A DNA stretch of 64,000 nucleotides from Acanthosepion esculentum (taxonomy: Eukaryota > Mollusca > Cephalopoda > Sepiida > Sepiidae): contig OZ038485.1 of NCBI GenBank assembly GCA_964036315.1, positions 78,931,960-78,995,959 of the forward strand, in the 5' to 3' direction. The position numbers were made by a program, and so were the translations under genes. Of the stretch, positions 41,301 to 55,200 are shown in pieces (positions within the stretch are counted from its first letter, which is position 1; each line of letters begins with the position of its first letter). The notes beneath the pieces were generated by a model. That model had not been told where the DNA came from. It saw nothing but the letters and a program-made list of their open reading frames with translations, and did not search any database.

Positions 41301-44300
41301 GAAGAAGCTACCACCCAGTCCATGCTATCGCTGTGGGACTTTGCATTGGTACAAAGATTGTCCATACCGCTTTAAGACTTGTCTGTCGTGCAATAAAGTG
41401 GGACATAAAAGTTCGCATTGTTGGACTCGGAAAGAAAGCAGAAGCCGAGTAAGAGTCACTAGAACTGATCAAGCGGACGAGACAGATATACGAAAATACG
41501 TACAAGTAGAAATTTTAAACAAAAAAGTCAGACTACAATTGGATTCCGGATCAGATTTAACCATTATTAGCTTACAGACGTGGAAGAAATTAAACAAACC
41601 GACAATGTTGAGAACCGATAAAATAGCCAGGTCTGTAACAGGAAGAAAAATAAAATTTGAGGGAGAAGTTATTACAAATGTGACATTCAACGGAATGACT
41701 AAAAAAATTAAAAATGTACGTTCTTAAAAATACGGAAAATTTATTTGGAACTGACTGGGTGCAGACATTTGACCTCTGGAATTTACCGATACATACGTTC
41801 TGCTAAAAAGTAAAAAGTTTATCGACCGAGACAGAGAAATTAAAGGAGAAATTGAAGGAAAGTTTCCCCGAAGTATTTTCAGCCGACCTCGGGAGGTGTA
41901 AAAAATTGGCGGCAAAAATAGAACTGAAAGAAAATCTACAACCCATTTTCAAGAAGAAAAGGAATATACCTTTTGCATCACTAGAAAAATAGACCAAGAG
42001 TTGGATAGACTCGTGAAAACCGGTATATTGCCAAAGGTAGAATATAGTCAATGGGCCGCACCTACGGTTTACGTAAAAAAGAAATCGGGTGAGATACGAG
42101 TATTTCTCGACGGGATTGAATGCAGCGATTAAGGATTATCACTATCCTCTCCCTAGTCCAGAAGAATTTTTCACAAAATTGAACGGAGGAAAATCTTTCT
42201 CAAAGATAGACTTGAGCGAAGCATACCTACAAGTATCAGTAGATGAGGAAAGCTCGAGATTGTTGTGCATAAACACACATAAAGGATTATATAAGTTCCA
42301 AAGATTACCATTCGGGATCAAGGTCGCACCGGCAATATTTCAGCAAATAATAGATACTATGCTAGGCGGACTGGATTTCACGATCGCATACATTGATGAC
42401 GTCCTGATAAATAGCAAATCCAAAACTACAGGTTTAAGGTAAAAAAAAAAAATAAATGTGACTTCTTTATGAAGGAAATGAAATATATTGGACATATTAT
42501 TGACGAAGAAGGAAGACGACCAGACCCAGAAAGGGCAACGGCAAGAAAAAAAATGCTGGCTCCAAAAAAATTAGCAGAATTACAAAGCTTCTTGGGCTTA
42601 GTTAATTATTACCAAGAATTTATTCCTAACATGTACAAATTACGCGCACCCCTAAACGAACTGTTGAAGAAGGAAAAGGTTTGGGAGTGGACAGATGAAT
42701 GTCAGAAAACTTTTGACAAAATCATTAAGACGCTAACAGCAGATTTATTTTTAGCGCATTATGACCCAAAATTGGAAATAATAGTCGCGAGTGACGCGAG
42801 TGCCTATGGTGTTGGGGCATGTATACTTTGTAAAATGCCGGATGGGACAATAAAACCCATCGCGCATGCTTCATGAACTTTGATACCAGCCGAACAAAAT
42901 TACTCGCAAATGGAAAAACAAGGGCTGGGGATTATTTTTCCGGTTACAAGATTCCACAGATATATTTACGCTAGATTTTTCATCTTACAGACGGACCACA
43001 AGCCGTTATTGACAATATTTGGATCAAAGACAGGTTTACCTGTCTACACTGCGAATAAATTGCTAAGATGGGATGCAATTTTATTGAACTACAATTTTAA
43101 ATTGTAGTATATTCCATCAAACAAAATCGAGACTAATACCAAAGAAAACGGAGCCATTAGAAGATTCCGTAATTGCAGCTCTACGACCTGAGGAAGATAT
43201 TAGAACATCATTATGTAGTACAATTCGAAACCTCCCCGTCACATTACAGGAAATAAGAAACGAAGCAATGAATGATGAATTTATAATGGAAACGAAAATA
43301 AAAATTGCAGGAAAAAATAAGCACATATCACAAAGGCTTTTCGTTATGTGATAATGTTCTACTATATAACGAAAGGGTAGTAATCCGAAAACGCTACAAA
43401 GCCGAATCCTCAAGGATATCCACATGGGCCATCCAGGAAAGAACAGGATGAAATCCTTAATGCGAATTTACGTATATTGGCCAAACATGGATCAAGATAT
43501 CACACATATGGTGGAAAAATGCAAGTGTTGTTCCTTAGCAGGCAAAGCACCGCCGATCATCCATAAGCCATGGCCAGAGAGAGATCGACCGTGGTCGGGA
43601 ATACATGTAGATTTCGCAGGTCCATTAGATGGTTTCTTTGATTGTAGTAGACAGTTACAGCAAATGACCAGAAGTATTTCGTTGTAGAAAACCTACTTCT
43701 GAGACTACCATAAATTGCCTTCACGAGCTGTTTGCTCGTTTCGGAGTGGTTGATTGTATAGTCACCGACAATGGGGCACAATTCACATCTGCGTATTTTC
43801 AAGAATTTTGTGAAACGTTTGAAGTTAAACCCATCAAATCCCCGCCATATCACCCAAGATCAAACGGGCAAGCGGAGAGATTTGTAGATACGCTAAAAAG
43901 AGCACTAAGGAAAGCTTATGACGTGCCAACTTAAAAGGCGTTACATCAATTCTTGCAAGTATATAGAATTACACCAAACAGTACTATGCCATCGGCATTA
44001 TCACTCGCGGAAGTGATGTTTGCGCGAAAAATTAGATCGGTATTTGACAAATTACTACCAAAACAAACAAAGCAAGCACCAACGTCGTATGTACCCAAAA
44101 GGAAATTGAACCCAGGAGAGAAAGTTTTTTTAAAAGTGTACAAAAACAATACATCCTACTGGGAACAAGGTAAAATAGAGAAACGGATCGGGAACATGAT
44201 TTACATAATTCAGGGTCCCAAGTTCTCACATAAAAGGCACTTAAATCAAATAAGAAAGAGGCTGTTAGAGGAATCTAACGGTCCACCTCAGGAAGAGGAA

Positions 44301-47300
44301 GAAGTGATAAATACGATATTCGACGCATTCGATATTCAAAGGCCTCAAACAATATCAGAACCGCGAAAATCGACCAGGGAAAGAAAATTTACAGGACATT
44401 TGATGATAAATCCAAAGAGAAAAAGATATTAAAGACCCCTGCGAGGCCAAAGCTTTGGGAGGTGGGTGTTATGGGATCTTACCTGTAACGACATAATGAA
44501 CTCTTCCTGACACTATAAAGACTGCGCCTCTCAAGAGAGACAGATAGAGAACGAAGTGTAACGAGTCGAGACGGAACGAGTCGAGACAATAGTAGTTCAC
44601 TCTAAACCAGACTGACAGTCATACTAACACCTTCAACTTTTTTGTATTATTAGTCTGTTTAATATATCTTTGTTATTCCTACTTTTGTGTTCGTGTTGTT
44701 CTTCCTTGGTCCTAACCTTGGACCATAACAGTGGTGCGAGGATATTGGACCATAACAATAATATAATGTCTCTTTAGTATAAACTGTTGCTAAATTTCTT
44801 GCTTATGCTTATCTTTTCACAGTTGTTCCTGGGTATGTCGATTGCTGGAACGTTTTCCAATGGCTACTTTTTTGCATTTCACCTTTTAAATGTGGTCAAT
44901 AACAACCAACTTTTGGCTGGAGTCATCAAAGCAGTCACACAGAACGGTGAGTATTTATTGCATTTTAAAAGCCTTTTCTTTTTCTCAAATATATAGGTAG
45001 CCATTACTGGTGGCCTAAAAGCGACTTGTTTATACTGTCAATATGGCCAAATAGAACAGACAGGAATTGCCTACTCATTTAGTGTGTTAGAGAAATAGCA
45101 AGAGAAACCACAACTGTCTCGATGTTAAATATAAGTTTTGCTGTAGTGAAGGGGTCAATGGGTCATTTGCCCTCCCAGTTTGGATCAACAATTCATTTGT
45201 ACCCGGTTATACACCTGTTAGCACCTGTTAGTGTCCCAGCTATAGGCAAATAGTGAACTCCCAAACAAAACAATGAAAGTATAAAAATACATTTTTCTTG
45301 TATAAATACCAGCAATACATTTTTATAGTAAAATTGCCAACATTACACACATACTAATGAATTGTAATGAATTCATCCAAATCTGTTTAAAGTAATACCA
45401 AACAACCAACATGAAATATTTTCATGACATTAATCCATATAATATCCTTTAATTTTATTAAATCAAACTGTATTCTAAAATATAACTTCAACAAAACTAC
45501 AACATAAAACACACATATCACCGCCTCTAGTAATTATGTCCACACAAACATATATATGCACAAATGCTGAGTATAATATACCATGTACAGTGCAACCTCG
45601 GTTATCGAGCGTCAACATTGTCGAGCGAATCGGTTTTCGAACAGAATATTCAAGATGAAAATGTTTCGGTTATCGAACAAAATTTCGGTTCCCGAACAAC
45701 ATAGCCGAACCGAGTTAACCCGAACGGAATAATTTCTGAGTCGACCGCCATGTGGTATACATCCGTGTGTTGTGCCGTGCTTTTCTTTTCCATTTTTATT
45801 GTACTGTGACTTTTTTCTCTACATTGATTCCTATTGAAAAATAGTTTCGGTTTATGAACATTTCGGGATACGAACGGCCTTCAGGAACGAATTAAATTCG
45901 TGAACCGAGGTTCCATTGTATTCAGTTGTGAAAACAGAATAACAAATGTCACATTTTTATTACTTCCAAGTTCCCAAGAAAATTAAATTTTGACATTATA
46001 CAATCCATAAGGAGTTGATATGCCGTTAAAGAGACGAATCAGTCAATCAATCCATTGGTCGGCCAAGATGAAATGAAAGTTCGTTTGATTTTGCGGCAGG
46101 CAAGAACAAAGGCAGTTACTGAGTTGGCTTGTGTGCCCTCGGAGCAGCAAACCTATTCATGCTATGATTTAAGTTTGTTAGAGGATTGCGTTTGGTAGCT
46201 GTTGGTGCGCTGGCGAATGTCGGTGTGTTAGAGAGCCTGCAGTAATCATTCGTTTTCGTCACATATGTTACATGAATATTAATGAATTGTCACATAATCT
46301 TAGGTCTATCAATTATTAAATAAAAATATTTGCTTTTTTTTTAGGTTATTCTTTGTTATGGGTCGCCATCCTTGGAATTATCGTCATATACATTTACGCC
46401 CTTGTAGGCTTTGCCTTATTTAGAAACTCCTTTAACCCTGAATCCCATCTGTACTGCGCATCGCTGTGGCAATGCACTGTCACTGTCATACGATATGGAC
46501 TGATTGGCGACATGTTTGAGGTAAGTTCCTAAGTATATTTCACACGCACAAAAAATAATTATTCTTACAATCCAAAATATGTTGATTAGCTGTAAAAAGA
46601 ACAAAAAAACAAAACAAAAAAACAGACCAAAAAACAAATAAATAAATAAAAAATCCTCGCAATCAAAAATGGAATGTTGCTTTATTTATCTGAGGCAATG
46701 GCAGGGTATAACACATAAGCTAACTAACTTAATACCTAGCGAAGGAACAAGCAGAATTATAATGTATTTGTTTGAACTAAGAGAATCCTAAATCGAGACT
46801 GTCATAATCTACTGCATATACTCGAGTATAGTGCGAGATTTAAGGTTCGGGTTTTTACGCAAACAATCGGGGCTCGCACTATCACGGGTAATTTTTTGGA
46901 AGAGCTTAAAAAGCATGCATTTTTGATAACCAGTTGCACAATACACAGGCAATTCTTTTCTGAGGAGGTTAAAATTCATGCAAATAAATTCAAGGATCGC
47001 ACTATACATGTATACATGATGTAAACTGTTTAGAATGAAGAAAGAAAGACAGACAGACAGACAGACAGAAAGAAAGACAGACAGACAGACAGACAGAAAG
47101 AAAGAAAGAAAGACAGACAGACAGACAGAAAGACAGACAGACAGACAGACAGACAGAAAGAAAGAAAGACAGACAGACAGAAAGAAAGAAAGAAAGACAG
47201 ACAGACAGACAGACAGACAGAAAAAAAGACAGACAGAGAGACAGACAGAAAGACAGACAGACAGACAGAAAGAAAGAAAGACAGACAGACAGACAGACAG

Positions 47301-47554
47301 ACAGAAAGAAAGAAAGAAAGAAAGACAGACAGACAGACAGAAAGAAAGAAAGAAAGACAGACAGACAGACAGACAGACAGAAAGAAAGAAAGAAAGACAG
47401 ACAGACAGAAAGAAAGAAAGACAGACAGACAGACAGAAAGAAAGAAAGACAGACAGACAGACAGACAGACAGAAAGAAAGAAAGAAAGAAAGACAGACAG
47501 ACAGACAGAAAGAAAGAAAGAAAGAAAGACAGACAGACAGACAGACAGAAAGAA

Positions 47555-47589
<35 letters not shown>

Positions 47590-47678
47590 AAGAAAGAAAG
47601 ACAGACAGACAGACAGACAGAAAGAAAGAAAGAAAGAAAGAAAGACAGACAGACAGACAGAAAGAAAGAAAGAAAGAA

Positions 47679-47709
<31 letters not shown>

Positions 47710-47906
47710 AAGAAAGAAAGACAGACAGACAGAAAGAAAGAAAGACAGACAGACAGACAGACAGACAGAAAGAAAGAAAGACAGACAGACAGACAGACAG
47801 ACAGAAAGAAAGAAAGAAAGAAAGACAGACAGAAAGAAAGAAAGACAGACAGACAGACAGAAAGAAAGAAAGAAAGAAAGACAGACAGACAGACAGACAG
47901 AAAGAA

Positions 47907-47937
<31 letters not shown>

Positions 47938-48142
47938 AAGAAAGACAGACAGACAGACAGACAGACAGAAAGAAAGAAAGACAGACAGACAGACAGACAG
48001 ACAGAAAGAAAGAAAGAAAGAAAGACAGACAGACAGAAAGAAAGAAAGAAAGACAGACAGACAGACAGAAAGAAAGAAAGACAGACAGACAGACAGACAG
48101 AAAGAAAGAAAGACAGACAGACAGACAGACAGAAAGAAAGAA

Positions 48143-48173
<31 letters not shown>

Positions 48174-48334
48174 AAGAAAGAAAGACAGACAGACAGACAG
48201 ACAGACAGAAAGAAAGAAAGAAAGACAGACAGACAGACAGAAAGAAAGAAAGAAAGAAAGACAGACAGACAGACAGAAAGAAAGAAAGAAAGAAAGACAG
48301 ACAGACAGACAGAAAGAAAGACAGACAGACAGAC

Positions 48335-48365
<31 letters not shown>

Positions 48366-48426
48366 CAGACAGACAGACAGACAGAAAGAAAGAAAGACAG
48401 ACAGACAGACAGAAAGAAAGAAAGAA

Positions 48427-48457
<31 letters not shown>

Positions 48458-48574
48458 AAGAAAGAAAGACAGACAGACAGACAGAAAGAAAGAAAGAAAG
48501 ACAGACAGACAGACAGACAGACAGAAAGAAAGAAAGAAAGACAGACAGACAGACAGAAAGAAAGAAAGAAAGAA

Positions 48575-48609
<35 letters not shown>

Positions 48610-48746
48610 AAGAAATAAAGAAAGAAAGACAGACAGACAGACAGAAAGAAAGAAAGAAAGAAAGACAGACAGACAGAAAGAAAGAAAGAAAGACAGACAG
48701 ACAGACAGAAAGAAAGAAAGAAAGACAGACAGACAGACAGAAAGAA

Positions 48747-48777
<31 letters not shown>

Positions 48778-49186
48778 AAGAAAGAAAGACAGAAAGACAG
48801 ACAGACAGACAGACAGACAGAAAGAAAGAAAGAAAGACAGACAGACAGACAGACAGAAAGAAAGAAAGAAAGAAAGACAGAAAGACAGACAGACAGACAG
48901 AAAGAAAGAAAGAAAGACAGACAGACAGAAAGAAAGAAAGAAAGAAAGAAAGACAGACAGACAGACAGACAGAAAGAAAGAAAGACAGACAGACAGACAG
49001 AAAGAAAGAAAGACAGACAGACAGACAGACAGAAAGAAAGAAAGACAGACAGACAGACAGACAGACAGAAAGAAAGAAAGACAGACAGACAGACAGACAG
49101 ACAGAAAGACAGACAGACAGACAGACAGACAGAAAGAAAGAAAGTCAGTCAGACAGACAGACAGACAGAAAGAAAGAAAGAAAGAA

Positions 49187-49217
<31 letters not shown>

Positions 49218-52200
49218 AAGAAAGAAAGAAAGACAGACAGACAGACAGACAGAAAGAAAGAAAGAAAGCAATGTTCCTAATTATGAGATTCGTCCTACTT
49301 CCTGAACACGTTAATAGTAATTATCACGTCATATTATGAACTTTTGTGATTTTAAAACTTTCTTATACTATAAGTGGAATAACAATGTGAACACAACGTT
49401 TAGAAAAATAAAACAAGCCTCGTTTATTTTTTTTTTGTATTCCTCAAGAGGCATGGATTCAAGTTTATTCCTCTGTGGATGTATATCTGTCACTGTCCAC
49501 GACAGCTTACTCGGGAGCACTTTATCTTTCCCGGGTTGGACAGTTGCCCAAATATATATGGTATCCATTTATCTATCTTCTTTTATTACAATGAAAAATC
49601 CCAAGAGCCACTCGAAGTATAGGATTACAGATAAAGAGGAAACAGTTTATGTGGGAAGACTTGAACAGGTTAAGATTGTAGTGATCTGGGAAGCACCGTC
49701 CCGAGAATCGGTTTGTACAAATCAGCGGTTCACGAGAAGAAGCTGCTTGAGTGGAACTTACATCTCAATAACAGAATACGAAGGGAATGAGGGTAGTTTA
49801 CTACAATGTGCGTAGCATGGCGGCTCTAAGCCGTGAAGGGTAGAACTGATGGATCTAAGGAATGTAGTTCTTTTCAACACTTTCGATGGAAATAGCGATA
49901 GAACTGATTTGAGAAAGGGGTCGTAGGGTGGAAAATAATTCTTCATCCGAGGAGAGCGTTTTGAACTCTGTCGAAACTGGTAAGGGGAATAGGCAGATTC
50001 TGTCCTTATATGGCAGCAGTACTCTATTTTTGGCATGAAAGATATAAGATAGCAAAAGGAGTCCGGTACTTACTGGAGCAGTACAGCGAACCAACCGTTT
50101 TCCCAACATCTTTAGAACGATAGTTCATATGTATGAGTTCTACTTGAAGTTTGGGTTAAATTTAAGTCCCTAATAGGCACTCAAAGTTTTAGTTTTAATT
50201 ATCTTTACGTAGAAAGATGCCATCATCCCTACTACTGAGAAAATGACAGTCTCTAGTTTAAACATTCCAGGAGCAGTCAGTCCGTTACGTGTCATGCGTG
50301 ATACACGCTTAGGCGATCATATATCTTTCGATACATGACTGACTAGGCAGACTTTTTCCGCAGTAGGTTGCCATTTCTTTCTGCGGTAGATCAGTTGCGA
50401 TACAAGGCTATAGAATCCGGAATCCTCTTCCCCCCCACATAGATGGGGGAGGAGAAGAGGATTCATACCTTTCCAAAGGGTATTAGCATGTAAGTGAATG
50501 TAATGGATTCGACTGGAATTCGAACTCAGCTCTCCGATTCCTCAAATCCGAGCTGCTATCCATTATTCCACCGTGACTCCAAAACACGCGTACGTAAAAC
50601 AGTTCCAACACATGAACTTGTAATAATAATGGCTGGTACCTCTTCTGTAATTTCTTTTTTTTATTAAATTAATACACCTTATTTTTAAGAGGGAATTTTT
50701 TTCCTTGTGAACGTCATTTAATTCGCGTTGCAGGCTTAATTTCAATGTTTGTTTTTTTTGCAGATTTTAACACAGAGCGCAGAGGAGAACGCGTTTTCCT
50801 ATTTCTGGCCAATCGCATTGTATCATCTGTCATTCTTCATCTTCATTACAACCATTGGCCTTAACATCATTTTCGGTATCATTGTTGACACTTTTTCAGA
50901 ACTGAGAGATCTCAAGGTAACGAACTAACAACCTATGCACCATCACTTTTCTCCATCTATCTAAGCACGTACGTTGCAAATTCTAAGGACGTATAATTTA
51001 AGTACAGAATGGTCTGCGTGTGATGAAAACGAATATAATAACACACAATTATTTATTGAATAACAAAACTCAATTTTTGATATATCTATATTTTTTCTTT
51101 AAAATGGATTTAAAAAATAAATACACGATCAAAATTGTCTTTCAATTCAACGATTAATAATCACTGATATTCATTTTACACCTGATTTTCAATGCATTTC
51201 TAACCTAAAATAAAAATATATTTATATTAACGGATTTACATTTACATAGACCATGTGACACAGTTTCTATCCATCTGAAGATAATCGTATGTGAATATTT
51301 GAAATAAAAATATAAATCAATATCGCTAAGCCGATTTTTGCATGGTTTTATTTTTTTTTCTCTAGTGGCGTGCTGAATCCGATATGAAAGATACATGCTT
51401 CATCTGCTCGAGAAATAGTTATGATTTTGAGCATCATGGAAAGGTAAGTCTAATTTGTGAATTTAGTCTTACCAAGAAAAACTCAGATTGTAGATTTTCT
51501 AAAATCGAGTGCCAATAATAATGGAAACGTATTATAACTGTTTATAAGTTGGCATCAGTGGAAAAACAGCATTTTTACCATCTATTTGACGAAAAGAGTA
51601 TAAAAATGAAGTAGTAATTTGTGAGAAAATTTCAAAAGCTAATCTGCTTTTCAAAACTTAATTCGCCTTCTATCGTATTCTTGAGTCTTGCTTCTGAATT
51701 ATCCTGTAGATCCTGTTCTTTCTTCAACGTTCCAGTACTTTTTCACTCTCGACCCCCAGTTGTGTAATCTCCCAGTTACTCGCTCACGTCTCCTCAGTAT
51801 ATCTCTGCCCTCATCAGACAATTCGACATTTCTTTTAACTAAAGTTTCCTTTTGGCCGCATCCCTTTATTTCCCTTTCTGTCTAACCCACTCAGTTCCCC
51901 TTTGCTCTCACTCCCTCCCCAGTTCTACTTCTCTCTCAACCTCTCACTCCCCTTTCACTATAATCACTAGTCAAATGCTCTTTTCAACCAATTCAATTCC
52001 TCTCATATTGCAGTTCCCTTTCGCTATGATCATTGGTCAAATTCTCTTTGATCATTCGGTTCAATTTCTCTCTGGACTCCCTTGTTTCACCCACTTCCCT
52101 AGCTTCTGTCTCAACTTCTCAGTTCATTTTACCTATGATCACTCGTCAAATTTTCTCCCTTGTTATCCAGTTCAATTTCTTTCTTAGATCCTGTTTTCCT

Positions 52201-55200
52201 TTCTGTTTTTTTTAATTTTCTTCTCTCTCAAACCCTTAAGTTCCTTTTCGTTATCATCACTCAATTTCTCACTTATCATCCAGTTCAATTTCTTTCTTAA
52301 CTCATTTCTTTTTCTGTCTCATCTCCATATCTCCGTTCTTTTTCATCAGACACTTCTTCACTCACAAATTTACATTAACTCTAAAACTATCCTTCCTCGG
52401 TTAATTGATATTTATTAAATAGAGACCACTCTATGCACGGTGGAGTAATGGATAATGGCTCGGATTGAGGAATCGAATTCCAGTCGTATCTTTTACATTC
52501 ACTTACGTGCTAATACCTTTGGGAAAGGTATGAATCTTCTTCTTCTCCCCCCCCCCAGCTAGACAGACCGGGTTCTATATCCTATATTCTTGGATGGTAA
52601 CTGGTCTACCGCAGAAAGAAATGGCAACCTAATGCGGGAAATATCTGCCTCGTCAAAAAGATACATGATCACCTAAGCGTGTATCACGCAAGGCACATAA
52701 CTGACTGAACAGGCCACTCAATAAACTAGGTCAATAAATGTATTTTGAGTGAAGTCTTTTCGAGGCGCTCTTTGTTTTTATGCAGGTTTCAAATATTATA
52801 TTTACGCAATGCTATCAATAGCAACCTAGTCATCGTAGAGATCTGACCAAGAATCATAGTGCTGTCATAACTAATTTTGCATTGTTTTGTTTTTTTCTTT
52901 GCAGGGTTTTGATGCCCACGTAAAATCTGAACACAATATGTGGGCATACATTTATTTCATCATTCATCTGGACACTGTGCAGAGTAGCGAATACACAGCA
53001 TTAGAACTATTTGTTTATAAACTTGTAAGTAAATTCTTCTCTTTATTATAGAGAATAATTACTGCCTGAGAGCCGACAGTTTTCAAAGCTGAAAAGTTAC
53101 GGTGTCTCCGGACACATTTTTGAACTGATCCAGTCTTTCCTATCAAATTGTGAAATTATGGTTAACCTGAACGGCCACTCGTCTAGATCTTTTCGTACTA
53201 ACGGCGGTGTCCCCCAGGGCTCCATCCTTGGTCCTACTCTATTTTTAATTTTCATTAATGACCTTCCCGATGACATCATCACTCAACTTGGCATCTACGC
53301 TGATGATACAACCATTTACTCCTGCCTTGATAGTAAGGTTGATCAGTCCGACATGGTCAAATTCGCACCCCATGTCCAAAACGACCTCAAGCCCGTCGTT
53401 AATTGGGACAAAAATGGTTTGTTAATTTTAACGCCTTCAAAATTAAACTTCTATTCATTAATCATCTGAGAGACCCCTGTCTGCCTTCCACCAGTATGGC
53501 TGATGCTAACCTCCAGGAAAGTGACTCGTTGCGGCTTCTCAGGATAATGTCCTCAGCTGACATGAAGTGGAAAGACTATATTGAATCTCTTGCTAAGTCA
53601 GCTGCTAAGAAAGGTGGTTCACTGTATCGTGTGACAAAACTTTTCCCTCCAGAACCTATCTTACATATTTATAAGTTTACCATTCGTTCATGCTTTTTGA
53701 ATTTAAGCCCAGTACTTGACTAGCGTCGTGATCTCATCAATTTACACTTGAGTTGGCTAAATGTATCCGTAAATTCTACACTAACAGTTTCTTTTCTCGA
53801 ACTTCTCGCTTGTGGAATTTTCTCCCGACTCCGTGTTTACCAGCCAACTTTAATCTGCAAAAAATTAAATGCAATGTCAATCGCTATTTACTGTCTTCCT
53901 GATTACTGCTCATTATTAATGTTTCTAATTATCCCCCACACACTTTGTGTGGAGTGATGCCGATTAAAAAATATGCACCTGAATCAAAACATTAAAATTA
54001 AAAATATAAGTCAATAAAATTATTCCAAATAGAAATTTAACTTTTAAAGGCAATTCATCGATTTAGATATTTCAAATGTATTCCTCTACAAATGTATTCT
54101 TCTGAACAAATGATTCTAGAAGGCATGAACCACCGGAACCTTGTTTCAGATTTGTCATATTGATAACAGAATAGCCTGCACTAGCACTAGTTTCCCTCCC
54201 AAATCGCAAATTGCTACAAAAACAAAACACTGACCTGAAAACTAGAGTCATGTTCTTAAATAAACTCGAAACTTTCATATGGATATCAAACATAGAATCA
54301 AACCCGTGAAGAAATATCTAAACTGTCAGCTGTATATAACCATTTTCTTAGATCAATATTCAAAATTGGCTTTGAGCGAGTGATGGCTATGGGTCTTAGT
54401 ACAGATCACACTTCTTCAAACCTTGTGAACTGGTGCTACATATTCACAAATAAAGAACTGTACATAATGAGAGAAATCACATCACTTGAAGACTCTCAAC
54501 AGCATCAACAACTAAAATGGATATCACATGTAACTCGAAGAGAATATAATGACATAATCAAGATATTGACATTCTACACTACTTCAAATTAAAGGTTAGG
54601 AAGGAAACCTCCATCAATACTGGAAAGAGCGATAACACCTACTGGACATGAGGAGCTTATTTTCCTGATAAATTCTTTTAAGAGAAAGGTATTATAAATT
54701 TCAATCGTCAGTAGTACAAGCTTCTTGGTTAATGAGTGCTGAATGTTTCCTTATAGGAAACAGCTAATATTATCATTACAGTGTTGTTAGTGTCTTACCG
54801 GTGGCTATGAATATGGTAGTCAGAGAAGAAAATCGTAAATTATTCTTGTAATTCACAAACAAGCAAGAATATTGATATTTCTTTGTATTTGTAAGCGTTA
54901 TGACAGAGAACAAAAAGTGCGATACCAAAGTTCGAAAGCGCATTGGAATAGCAAAAGATGTTTTCCAAAAGATAAGCAGGATATTAAGAAACAGAAAATT
55001 TAATTAGAAATAAAGAAAAAAAGTACTCAATGTAATATTAATCCTCTTATATGGCAGTGAAAGTTAGTTGCTGCTGTGGCTTTTGTAGCAAGTGGAATTC
55101 TATGAAGTGAAATTGCTAGGCTCACGCCTCAGTTTGAATCCAGAATAATTCTTCTAGGCTGGTTGCGGATCAAGGCTAGAGATCTCAGTCTATTATTCTT

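Larger units (their letters stand above)
39881..44762 (+). mobile_element. Ty3/mdg4 (Gypsy) LTR retrotransposon, defective, with ATAAT target duplication
   Basis: LTRs at 39886-40086 and 44467-44757, flanked by ataat at 39881-39885 and 44758-44762. Internal order is gag, CCHC knuckles, protease, reverse transcriptase, RNase H, integrase, which is the Ty3/mdg4 order. Stops and frame changes interrupt gag and every pol domain. No envelope gene. The two tandem CCHC knuckles suggest the Mag-like branch (weak inference). Confidence 0.93.

Noticed and set aside
39881..44762. An endogenous retrovirus with envelope
   Set aside because: Nothing between the integrase end (44432) and the 3' LTR (44467); no room for an env gene.
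47035..48618. A 527-codon open frame of K/E/R/Q/T/D repeats
   Set aside because: It is the translation of the (GACA)n/(GAAA)n array. A mix of two stop-free tetranucleotides stays open by period, not by selection.
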